Assembly (NCBI GenBank): GCA_937871415.1
Contig: CALMQD010000440.1
Span: forward strand, 1-20,251
Direction: 5' to 3'
Source of the DNA: an uncultured Phycisphaerales bacterium
GTDB lineage: Bacteria > Planctomycetota > Phycisphaerae > Phycisphaerales > UBA1924
DNA length: 20,251 nucleotides
The position numbers and the translations under genes were made by a program. Below, one piece after another: positions 12,982-20,251 of this stretch; the stretch's first letter is position 1; each line of letters opens with the position of its first letter. Under the pieces are notes generated by a model that saw only the letters and a program-made list of their open reading frames with translations, was not told the DNA's origin and did no database searches.

Positions 12982-15141
12982 ATGAAGAACAGGCTCTGTA
13001 CATGGACGCTCGCCGTCCTCGCCCTCGCGGGCGCCGCGCAAGCGCAGGTCGTTTCCTATTCCGTTGCCAACGAGACCGGGTGCGCGACCGGCACGGGTTT
13101 CGTCGCCCCGAACGCGACGGCGATGAGCCTGTGCCGCGGGCCGGGCATCACCTGGAACACCGCCGGCAACTCGTACAACTCCCGCGACTGGACCGTGGGC
13201 GGGGATGACGCGGCGGCCGTCGCCAACAACGACTACCTCTCCTTCGGCGTGACGATCGACCCCGGCTTCAAGGCGACGTTCACCGACATCGTCATCCGAG
13301 CGCAGCGTTCGAACACCGGCCCGCAGAGCATCGCGATCCGCTCGAGCCTCGACAACTTCGCGACCACCATCGCGACGGCGACCGGCGTGCCCACCAGCGC
13401 GTCGAACGTCACGCTCGATTTCCAGGACTTCGAGGCCTGCGGGGCGGTCGAGTTCCGCCTCTACGGCTGGGGCGGCACGAACATCGCCGGCACGCTCCGC
13501 GCACAGGGTCCCACCGACGCGATCGTCATCAACGGCGCGGTCTCGGCGGGCAACTGCGGCGCTCCGGTCCTGGGCGCGTGCTGCATCGGCACGCACTGCA
13601 CGCTGACCGCCACCCAGGCGGACTGCACCGCGCAGTCGGGCTTCTGGGGTGGTGAGGGCACATCTTGCCCCTCGTTCGTCTGCCCCACCAACCCGACCGG
13701 CGCCTGCTGCTTTGGCGACGGAACCTGCCAGGTGCTGACCTCCGCGGACTGCTCGACCGCGGGCGGCGCCTACACCACCGACAATCTGACCTGCGCGGCG
13801 GCGAACTGCCCGCAGCCCGTCGGCGCGTGCTGCATCAACGGCGTCTGCAACGTGGACGCGACGGAGGCCGACTGCTCGGCGTTCGCGGGCGTGTGGGGCG
13901 GCATCGGCACGACGTGCGGCACGTTCCAGTGCCCCGCGTCGGTGGGTCCCTGCTGCATCGCCGGCAACTGCACGCTGACGACCGAGGCCGAATGCGCCGG
14001 TTCCTGGACGATCGGTGCTTCCTGCGCCGCCGACAGCTGCCCGGCCGTGGGCGCATGCTGCGTCGGGGGGAACTGCACGCCGGTGACCTTCAGCGAATGC
14101 TCCGCGGCGTCGGGCGTCTGGCTCGGCAAGGGCGTTGCGTGCTCCGAGGGCGCCTGCGTTCGCCCGGCCCTGCCCGAGAACGTCATCGGTCGTGACGACT
14201 TCGACCTGCAGCGCGACGCGACGAGCTTCGTCATCCGCCGCGTCAGCGATCAGTCCGAGAGCCTTCCGGCCTGGATCCCCGGCCAGATGTTCGGCATCGG
14301 CCAGCGGTTCCGCGTCGCCCCTGAGAGTCTGCCCTTCGGCGTACTCGACGACACGCTCTCGGTCTTCCCGGGCGATACGCAGGGAATCGTGAGCGAGAGC
14401 AAGGTCGATTCGTGGTTCGGCGTCGTGAACCTGTACCCGGAACTCGCCGGCGACCTCACCCCGGACGATCCGACCCAGAACGGCGACGATGAACTCGAGG
14501 CCGTCTGGACGTTCAACATCACCGGGCGCACGAACCTGGCCCTCTCGGTCCAGCTGGCGGCCATGGGCGACTTCGAGGCGATCACCTGCTCGGGCGCGCC
14601 CAACTGCGTGGTCGATCGGTACACCTTCGCCGTTTCGATTGACGGCGGACCGTTCACCGACATCTTTGCGGCCCGCGCCGACGAGGCTCTCGACCACTCC
14701 TACACGCTCGCCAACGGCTCGGTGATCTCCGCCGTGCCCGACCCCCTCGTGGTCGACGGCGAGGTCCTCGACAACGTCTTCACGACCTTCTCGAAGAACT
14801 TCAGCGGCACGGGCAGCGTGCTGACCGTCCGCCTGCGGGCCCAGACCGACGGCAACACCGAGGCGTTCGCGTTCGACAACCTCGAGGTCCTCGGCGACAC
14901 GGGTTCGACGCAGACGCCGTGCCAGAAGGCCGCTTCGTACGCCGGGGACCTGAACCTGGTCGAGGTCGGTGATCTCTTCAACTTCCTCGACCTGTGGTTC
15001 CTGGACTTCCCGAACGGTGCTCCGACCGTGGCTCAGCCCAACGGCGACTTCGACGGCGACAGCGACGTCGATGTCTCGGACCTGTTCCAGTTCCTCGATG
15101 AGTGGTTCGCCGCGTTCGGCAACGGCGGCAACTGCAACTAA
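12982..15141 (+). CDS. Secreted protein with five six-cysteine GACC repeats and dockerin-like C-terminus
   Basis: This 719-residue protein begins with a classical signal peptide (MKNRLCTWTLAVLALAGAAQA|QVV). Residues 22-197 form a beta-rich domain with few cysteines. Five tandem modules start at residues 198, 240, 281, 322 and 357, each opening G(A/P)CC and carrying six cysteines in the order CC-C-C-C-C, usually with a G-W/Y-G core; 30 cysteines in about 195 residues, presumably disulfide-bonded outside the cytoplasm. A second beta-rich region (about 395-650) resembles a carbohydrate- or surface-binding sandwich. The C-terminus (from about 655) has two related halves, DLNLVEVGDLFNFLDLWF and, from residue 689, DFDGDSDVDVSDLFQFLDEWF, a calcium-binding dockerin-like module typical of Phycisphaerae exported proteins. 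No catalytic motif is seen. A role in cell-surface attachment or adhesion is inference. Confidence 0.88.
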   Translation: MKNRLCTWTLAVLALAGAAQAQVVSYSVANETGCATGTGFVAPNATAMSLCRGPGITWNTAGNSYNSRDWTVGGDDAAAVANNDYLSFGVTIDPGFKATFTDIVIRAQRSNTGPQSIAIRSSLDNFATTIATATGVPTSASNVTLDFQDFEACGAVEFRLYGWGGTNIAGTLRAQGPTDAIVINGAVSAGNCGAPVLGACCIGTHCTLTATQADCTAQSGFWGGEGTSCPSFVCPTNPTGACCFGDGTCQVLTSADCSTAGGAYTTDNLTCAAANCPQPVGACCINGVCNVDATEADCSAFAGVWGGIGTTCGTFQCPASVGPCCIAGNCTLTTEAECAGSWTIGASCAADSCPAVGACCVGGNCTPVTFSECSAASGVWLGKGVACSEGACVRPALPENVIGRDDFDLQRDATSFVIRRVSDQSESLPAWIPGQMFGIGQRFRVAPESLPFGVLDDTLSVFPGDTQGIVSESKVDSWFGVVNLYPELAGDLTPDDPTQNGDDELEAVWTFNITGRTNLALSVQLAAMGDFEAITCSGAPNCVVDRYTFAVSIDGGPFTDIFAARADEALDHSYTLANGSVISAVPDPLVVDGEVLDNVFTTFSKNFSGTGSVLTVRLRAQTDGNTEAFAFDNLEVLGDTGSTQTPCQKAASYAGDLNLVEVGDLFNFLDLWFLDFPNGAPTVAQPNGDFDGDSDVDVSDLFQFLDEWFAAFGNGGNCN
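13573..14160 (+). repeat. Five tandem GACC cysteine-rich modules (coding repeat)
   Basis: Units begin at 13573, 13699, 13822, 13945 and 14050, with spacings of 126, 123, 123 and 105 bp. Each encodes GACC or GPCC, then single cysteines in a conserved order. The fourth unit is short by about six codons in its G-W-G segment. DNA identity between units looks modest, so these are old duplications rather than recent ones. Confidence 0.85.
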
Positions 15142-15176
15142 CGCGAGGACGACGTCACACAACCGGATAGCTGCAG

Positions 15177-15210
15177 GCGGCCCGGAGAGAGATCTCCGGG
15201 CCGCTCTTGT
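15177..15210 (+). terminator. Rho-independent terminator after the GACC-repeat gene
   Basis: GCGGCCCGGAGA (15177-15188) pairs perfectly over 12 bp with TCTCCGGGCCGC (15193-15204) around the tetraloop GAGA, a GNRA type. TCTTGTTCT follows. It begins 35 bp after the stop codon. The other flank is not T-rich, so it should act mainly on + strand transcripts. Confidence 0.85.
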
Positions 15211-15294
15211 TCTGTGAGAATGCGGCGTGTGCCGCGCGTCGATCGCGGTGAACGCGTCGCGCCCCATCCACCCTGCACCCTGCACGCTCCGCGC

Positions 15295-16446
15295 TCATGC
15301 CAGCCGATCCACAAACCAGTACAGCGCGATCGCCGCGATCACGACCGAGAGCGGCATGGCGATTCTCGGCCTGAACCAAGGACGATTCCGCCACCAGCCA
15401 AGCGTCGCGTACGCCAGCGCCAGGATCGTCAGGTGACCCCCTTCCACGCCGACATTGAACGCGATGATCGCGGCGGCCAACTGCGACCCGGGCAGGCCGA
15501 TCTCCCGCAGCCCCGCAGCGAAACCCATCCCGTGGACCAGCCCGAAGACAAACGCCACGGCGGTGCGCCACGGGTGCACGCGCCGGGTCAGCAGGTTCTC
15601 GATCGCGATGAACGCGATGGACGCGGCGATCACCGGTTCGACGATCGTCGGCGGCGCCGCGACCAGGCCGAGCGTCGCGAGCGTCAGCGTGCAGGTGTGG
15701 GCGACCGTGAACGCCGTGGTCTGCCAGAAGACGTCCCGGAGCCGCGTGTTCAGCAGGAACAACCCGAGGATGAAGAGCTCATGGTCGTGACCCTCGGGGA
15801 TGATGTGGCGATAGCCGAGAGACACGTAGCGCCATGCGACGGCCCAGAAACCGAGCGTTTCCGGCGGACGCTGCGTGCCCAGCCGCGACACGTCGAACCC
15901 CGGCGATTCCTCGCCGGGACCGAGCGGCAGGTACGCGGGCTCATGGCCCGGGAGCGTGACGCTCAGCATGACGTTGTCCAGCACTTCCGGCGCTCGCACA
16001 CGCATGGACCTCGCGCCGGGGGGCAGCGTCGCGCGTACAACAAAGTCCATCTTGCATGGAAGGGGCTTCGTCGGAGCCATGCGGAGCCAATCGTCGATCC
16101 GATCAACGGTCGGCGACTCGATGAGTTGCAGCGGCAGCGCCTTCCCGTCCGCCAGGATCCTGAACCCCGCGACGAATCGCTCGCGTCCGTCCTGTAAGGC
16201 CGCGGCCAGCTCCCCGCGCGGACCGTCGAGCAGTGCGTACATCTGGGGATCGGTCACGCGCGTGGAGGTGTCGTTGAGGGCGTAGGCGAGCGCATCGTGT
16301 GTGACGACCGCCTCCACCAATGGGCCGCCGTCCGATGACACGAGCCGCACGTTGACGACGGTCGCAAGCGCCGGGTGTGCCGCCGCCTTTGCCGCCCCGA
16401 CCATGACGGCCAGAGCCGCGACCAGCATCCACAAGCACCCGTTCAC
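15295..16446 (-). CDS. HupE/UreJ-family membrane protein
   Basis: This 383-residue protein has a signal peptide (MNGCLWMLVAALAVMVGAAKA|AAH), an extracytoplasmic domain of about 185 residues (about 24-207), and about six membrane helices from residue 222 on. The family signature GYRHIIPEGHDHELF (211-225) is present, with His250 (FTVAHTCTLTLA), VHGMGFA (304-310) and GGHLT (337-340). HupE/UreJ proteins are associated with nickel or cobalt supply to hydrogenase or urease, but forms with this large N-terminal domain occur widely without those enzymes, and their role is unproven. The His clusters at membrane borders fit metal handling. The GTG start overlaps the mannosidase stop as GTGA, so translation is coupled to that gene. 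No hydrogenase or urease gene is visible. Confidence 0.85.
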   Translation of the reverse strand: MNGCLWMLVAALAVMVGAAKAAAHPALATVVNVRLVSSDGGPLVEAVVTHDALAYALNDTSTRVTDPQMYALLDGPRGELAAALQDGRERFVAGFRILADGKALPLQLIESPTVDRIDDWLRMAPTKPLPCKMDFVVRATLPPGARSMRVRAPEVLDNVMLSVTLPGHEPAYLPLGPGEESPGFDVSRLGTQRPPETLGFWAVAWRYVSLGYRHIIPEGHDHELFILGLFLLNTRLRDVFWQTTAFTVAHTCTLTLATLGLVAAPPTIVEPVIAASIAFIAIENLLTRRVHPWRTAVAFVFGLVHGMGFAAGLREIGLPGSQLAAAIIAFNVGVEGGHLTILALAYATLGWWRNRPWFRPRIAMPLSVVIAAIALYWFVDRLA

Positions 16447-19400
16447 TTCGGCCCCGCATCCAGGAGTGCCTTGAGCGACTCGGCATCGAGCGCCGTGCTC
16501 CAGATCGTGAACCCGGCAAGATCACCCTGGAACTGGTACCGCTGGTCCCAGGGATCGATCGGAGCGATCTGCACGACGTTCGCGTCGTCGGCCAGGCTCG
16601 CCGGGCGCTCACCGACGAGCCTGGCATCCTTGTACACGCGGATCGTCGCGCCGTCACAGGTCGCTGTCACCATCTGCCACCGGTGAAGGTCGTACTGCTC
16701 GCTTCCGCGAACGTCCTGGTTGTGCGCCCAGAAGTGCACGCCGTCCGCAAACTTGCAGAGGTACCTCCCCTGCCCTTGCTCGGAGCCGCAGTTGCCAAAG
16801 CCCGCCAGGATGGTGTGATTGATCGGCTGCTTGTCCATCTTCGCGAAGATGTTGATCGTCCAGGCGTCGCCGGCCCTGGTCGGCAGACCGGGCACATCCT
16901 TGATGGCCGTTCCGAATCTGGATCGCTCGATCGAGTCCATCGCGAACACCGGGCCGGCGACCGTGAAGGACTGCTGGACATTCGCCGTTGTGTTCTGGTT
17001 GGGCGATTGATCCCGAAACTGAGCCAGCGTCAGTGTGTACGACCTTCCGACCTTCGGCGGCGAACTCAGCCGCAGCGTCGCGGCACGGCCGAGACGGTCC
17101 ATCTCGACGCTCTCGACGGTGATCGGGGGATCCAGACGCACGCTCGCCGCGTCGATCGCGGCGACGGGTTCGGAGAACTCAAGAGTCAACTTTGATGACT
17201 GGTACCCGGGGCGGACCGCGGTCAATCGCGGCGGCGTGCGATCATCCACGTCGACGACTCGGGAGACCACCCAGCCCAGCGATCCATCCGGGTTCGTTGC
17301 CACGGCGCGAACCGTCGTCGTTTTGTTCAAGGTGATCGGCGCCGAATAGGCCGGGGATTGCTCGCCGGGCGTGCCGCCATCCGTGGTGTATCGCACCTCG
17401 TCCTGGCGTCCGTACAGGCCCGGCACGATCCGCACCGTCACCGCGTCGCTCCAGACCCGGCGTTCCGCCCCTGTCCCGTCACCCACGACGATCCGCGGCC
17501 GTTCGACCGTTCGATCGTCCAGCGTATCGAAGAGCGGCGCCGCGGCGACGGTGGTCGCGTCCGGCTCGTTCGCCGCCGTGATCGCGAGAACTTTGACACG
17601 GGGGTCATTCGGAAGCGTGAGGGTCCGGGGCGGCGCGAGGACTCCGGACTGTCCGAGGGTCCAGACAGGAATCTTGAACAAGTAGCAGTAGCGGTAGATC
17701 GCGTCGAAGCCCTCGGCGTCGCGACGGCCGTCGCTCACCACGCCCGTGAGTTCCTCGGTCGTGTGAAAGTGCGACACGAACCACGCGATCTCGGCGGGCT
17801 TGACAAACCCGGGCGTCAGACCGAGCGGCTCGCGGCTGTCCCATGCGTACCGAGGATCGAAGACATCGCCGGGCCATTCACGCCGGTCCCACTGACCGAC
17901 GTAGCCGGTCCACGAGGGCACGGTCACGGGAGCGACCTGCCCGTCCAATCGGAACTCCGCCCGAACGTCCCCCTCGCTCGAAGCCGCAATGACGTACAGG
18001 CGATTGAAACTCTCGCCGGTCAGGTCCACGGACTGACCCTTCGCGGCAACCGCATTGGGTTGTCCATCGCTCTCGCCGCGTCCGAGTTCAAACTGCACGC
18101 CGCCGATCCGGAGCGAGCCGGGCATCTGCTCCGCCGGGTACGCCGCGGCAGAGGTCATCGCCCCGTCGCCGCGCCGGGCGTTGGTGCTCATGACGTCGGT
18201 GTCGAACTTCAGCGCGATGCACCTGGATGTCGGCGGAGCGATGCGCGATTCGGGCCGGCTCAGACGAAGCGCAAAGGCCCGGAGGCCATAGCCACGAACA
18301 TCGGTCACGAGTTCGCCGTCGCGGACGGTCGCTTCACCCAGAGCACGCTCCTGACCGTCAACCTCCCGCGCGGCGGTGATGCCACGACCGAAGGACACGC
18401 GGACGCCCTTCGCTTCAAGCCCGGAGTGTTCGCGCAGGCGGACGATCACCTCGTCGCTGTCTTCGGCCTTCTTGAGGGCCTGCACGCTGACGTTCGGGTC
18501 GCTCACGCCTAAAAGCGAGAACGACTTGCCCAACGCGCCTTCATGAACCGGCGCGAGGAAGGGGATCAGCGGCTGATTGAGCCCGGCGGCGCTCAGGAAC
18601 GTGCGTGCGGCGCGCCAATCCCCCGCGTGGCCGGCGATCGCGTACGAGATGTGGTGGCGTCCGAGATCCTGCGAGGCCTGGTCGGGATAGCCGCCGCGCA
18701 CTCCGGGCGTGTACAGCAGCGTCAATCGAACCGTGTTGTCGCTGGGCTTGTCCGAGGCGTACTTGCTGTCGCACATGACCGTCGCGCCGAAGGACCGGTC
18801 GGCGTTGGTCAGGTCAAACCACTGGTGGAACGGGTACTCGTACTGCGTCTCGTGCGAGTTGGGACGTTCGATCGCGCCGGCCTGGATGTCGAAGGTAGCG
18901 ATCGGGTTCGAGGCGGTGAGCGGGAACTGCACGCGCGCGCTGCGCTGGCGTGATGTCCAATCGACAGTGAGGTCGAACTCGACGCGGTCACCGCCGGCGG
19001 TGAGCGCGACACGCTGAGTAAACGTCGATCCCTCGGCCTCGCGCAAGACTTCGACCGCGACACGCGCGGGGCCGCTCTCGACCACGCGAATGGTTACCGG
19101 GCCATCGTCACCGACGAATGACGTCGCGGGCTTCACGCGGTCGGACCAATCCTGGTTCCACGCCGGCCACTGGCTCGGGTTCTCGTAGAAGAGTCCGATG
19201 CGGGCCGGCGCGCTGAGAAGTTCCTTGTCGAGCGACCTGTCGTAGATCGACGCGACGTCGCCGCGATCGTCGATCTTGACGATGTACCGATCGCTCTCCA
19301 GTCGGCGTCCGTCATCCGTCACCCGCAGCGCGGTCTCGTTCGGGTCGGGCTTGGAAGGGTCGTGCCGGATCGTGTAAACGGCGAACCCCACGGAAGGCGC

Positions 19401-20251
19401 GGCCGCGACGAAGGCAACGCGCGAGCCGCCGGCCCCGCCGCCGAGCACCTGCACCGGCACCGGCCGCCCGTCCGGCCCCTCAACCACGATCCTGCCCGGC
19501 TCTGTGCCGGCGCCCGGAAAGTCCGCCACGACCAGGTCCTTCCGGGCATGGCCGAGCGGGTTGAAGACGACCATCGGCGTCCCGTCGCCGCGCGTGTCCA
19601 TTCCGGCGATCACCGCGCGAGCGCCATCGGTCAGCATCGCGCCGAACTGGTTCGCCGCGATGACCTCGTCGTTCCAGGACAGGTCGTAGGCGACCGGAAC
19701 GCTGGTCCCCGGAAGAATGTCGTGCATCTGCGAACCGAGCACCAGGCCCCAGGCTCGCTCCAGCCGGTCCGCCGGGTAGTCCGCGCCGCCCAGCCACCAC
19801 GCCGCGACCGACGCCTTCTCCGCGGAGTCGGCGAGCAGTTCGTTCTTGCGGTTCCACCGCTTCATGTACGCCTGCGACGAGACGGAGCCCGCCGAGTGCT
19901 GGGTGAGTTCGAGCTCGCCCTTGTACCGCGGCAGTTTCTCGCGCTGCGATTCCGAGAGGGCGTTGAACATCGCGTCGGCGCGGCTGGAGATGACGCGGAT
20001 CGGTGCGCCCGCGGCCCCGCCGTTGACCACGCTCTGCTCGACCATCGCCACCGACGGCTCCTTCGGCGCGCCGCCCTGGTCGCCCGTGCCGAAGTAGTCA
20101 TAGTCAACGAACACGCCGCTCTTCTGGCCGTTGGCGTTGATGCGCTGCAGCCAACCGTCGGACTTCGAAAGGTCCTCTCGCACTTCCCCCACGTAAGCCC
20201 CGGGGTCGAGCGCGGCGACGACCGAGGAACCGTCGGGTCCCTCCCACACGC
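16443..20251 (-). CDS. GH38-type alpha-mannosidase with C-terminal CHB_HEX-like, Ig-like and LamG-like modules (N-terminus outside window)
   Basis: About 1268 residues are visible; the reading frame is open at the window edge, so the start lies beyond it. Residue 1 here is the codon at 20249. WEGPDGSSVV at the start is the end of the GH38 catalytic domain. The helical middle domain (about 108-190) has RYKGELELTQHSAG and HDILPGTSVPVAYDLSW (from 176), characteristic of GH38. The GH38 C-terminal beta-sandwiches follow to about 700. Further on are a long extra region (about 720-930), a chitobiase/hexosaminidase C-terminal-like module with RYTTDGGTP (about 950-990), a Big_5/Ig-like module (about 1004-1097) and a LamG-like module (about 1120-1266). 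GH38 enzymes are metal-dependent (usually zinc) retaining mannosidases. The catalytic nucleophile Asp and metal ligands of the N-terminal domain are not in view. The protein is probably exported, but the signal peptide cannot be checked. Confidence 0.88.
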   Translation of the reverse strand, partial: VWEGPDGSSVVAALDPGAYVGEVREDLSKSDGWLQRINANGQKSGVFVDYDYFGTGDQGGAPKEPSVAMVEQSVVNGGAAGAPIRVISSRADAMFNALSESQREKLPRYKGELELTQHSAGSVSSQAYMKRWNRKNELLADSAEKASVAAWWLGGADYPADRLERAWGLVLGSQMHDILPGTSVPVAYDLSWNDEVIAANQFGAMLTDGARAVIAGMDTRGDGTPMVVFNPLGHARKDLVVADFPGAGTEPGRIVVEGPDGRPVPVQVLGGGAGGSRVAFVAAAPSVGFAVYTIRHDPSKPDPNETALRVTDDGRRLESDRYIVKIDDRGDVASIYDRSLDKELLSAPARIGLFYENPSQWPAWNQDWSDRVKPATSFVGDDGPVTIRVVESGPARVAVEVLREAEGSTFTQRVALTAGGDRVEFDLTVDWTSRQRSARVQFPLTASNPIATFDIQAGAIERPNSHETQYEYPFHQWFDLTNADRSFGATVMCDSKYASDKPSDNTVRLTLLYTPGVRGGYPDQASQDLGRHHISYAIAGHAGDWRAARTFLSAAGLNQPLIPFLAPVHEGALGKSFSLLGVSDPNVSVQALKKAEDSDEVIVRLREHSGLEAKGVRVSFGRGITAAREVDGQERALGEATVRDGELVTDVRGYGLRAFALRLSRPESRIAPPTSRCIALKFDTDVMSTNARRGDGAMTSAAAYPAEQMPGSLRIGGVQFELGRGESDGQPNAVAAKGQSVDLTGESFNRLYVIAASSEGDVRAEFRLDGQVAPVTVPSWTGYVGQWDRREWPGDVFDPRYAWDSREPLGLTPGFVKPAEIAWFVSHFHTTEELTGVVSDGRRDAEGFDAIYRYCYLFKIPVWTLGQSGVLAPPRTLTLPNDPRVKVLAITAANEPDATTVAAAPLFDTLDDRTVERPRIVVGDGTGAERRVWSDAVTVRIVPGLYGRQDEVRYTTDGGTPGEQSPAYSAPITLNKTTTVRAVATNPDGSLGWVVSRVVDVDDRTPPRLTAVRPGYQSSKLTLEFSEPVAAIDAASVRLDPPITVESVEMDRLGRAATLRLSSPPKVGRSYTLTLAQFRDQSPNQNTTANVQQSFTVAGPVFAMDSIERSRFGTAIKDVPGLPTRAGDAWTINIFAKMDKQPINHTILAGFGNCGSEQGQGRYLCKFADGVHFWAHNQDVRGSEQYDLHRWQMVTATCDGATIRVYKDARLVGERPASLADDANVVQIAPIDPWDQRYQFQGDLAGFTIWSTALDAESLKALLDAGPK

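Noticed and set aside
12639..13208. + strand frame through the intergenic region into the GACC-repeat gene
   Set aside because: Overlaps the real gene in another frame and has an Arg-rich, domain-free translation and no ribosome binding site.
13573..14160. Tandem repeat considered as a CRISPR-like or intergenic repeat array
   Set aside because: The periodicity is in protein sequence (cysteine pattern), unit lengths vary, and DNA identity is modest; it is a coding repeat.
15222..15235. Hairpin GCGGC-GTGT-GCCGC as terminator for the - strand pair
   Set aside because: The stem is only 5 bp, about 60 bp past the stop, and is followed by a poor T tract; chance is likely in this composition.
12967..15285. 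Long open frame on the - strand under the GACC-repeat gene
   Set aside because: Low-complexity Arg/Ala/Val-rich product with no motif, antisense to a protein with conserved repeats and a strong ribosome binding site.

Overview
The window is GC-rich (roughly two-thirds G+C by eye) and densely coding. It looks like chromosomal DNA from a planctomycete of the class Phycisphaerae, probably Phycisphaerales-like. The clues are a prepilin-like protein with both FTLIELLVV and the H-X9-DG motif, a secreted protein with GACC cysteine repeats and a C-terminal dockerin-like Asp-rich module, and an oversized modular alpha-mannosidase. The assignment comes from protein style only; no phylogenetic marker is present.

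Region 1 (1-9149, + strand) is a MoxR/Bat-type gene cluster. It holds the tail of a MoxR AAA+ ATPase, a DUF58 protein, a single-pass membrane protein resembling BatD/DUF4381, two membrane-anchored VWA proteins with intact MIDAS residues (BatA- and BatB-like), a membrane-anchored TPR-like protein with a Lys/Cys-rich tail, and a 1373-residue exported protein with one C-terminal membrane anchor. Several junctions overlap by about 4 to 20 nt, so the VWA and TPR genes are probably translationally coupled. The likely theme is an envelope-located complex controlled by the MoxR ATPase. The giant last protein is the part I could not assign.

Region 2 (9163-11466) has a tRNA-Arg(UCU) on the - strand, facing the end of the giant gene. 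Divergent from it are a heme o synthase (CtaB/CyoE) and an ATGA-overlapping diacylglycerol/sphingosine-kinase-like lipid kinase.

Region 3 (11500-15204) has an orphan prepilin-like gene on the - strand and, diverging from it across about 450 bp, a secreted protein with five six-cysteine GACC repeats and a dockerin-like end. A perfect 12-bp hairpin with a GAGA loop follows that gene and is the clearest terminator in the window.

Region 4 (15295-20251, - strand) is a two-gene unit: a GH38 alpha-mannosidase with C-terminal chitobiase-like, Ig-like and LamG-like modules, whose N-terminus lies outside the window, and a HupE/UreJ-family membrane protein whose GTG start overlaps the mannosidase stop by 4 nt. 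I saw no CRISPR array, insertion sequence, integrase, phage gene or obvious defence system. All family calls are from motif recognition by eye, without database searches.
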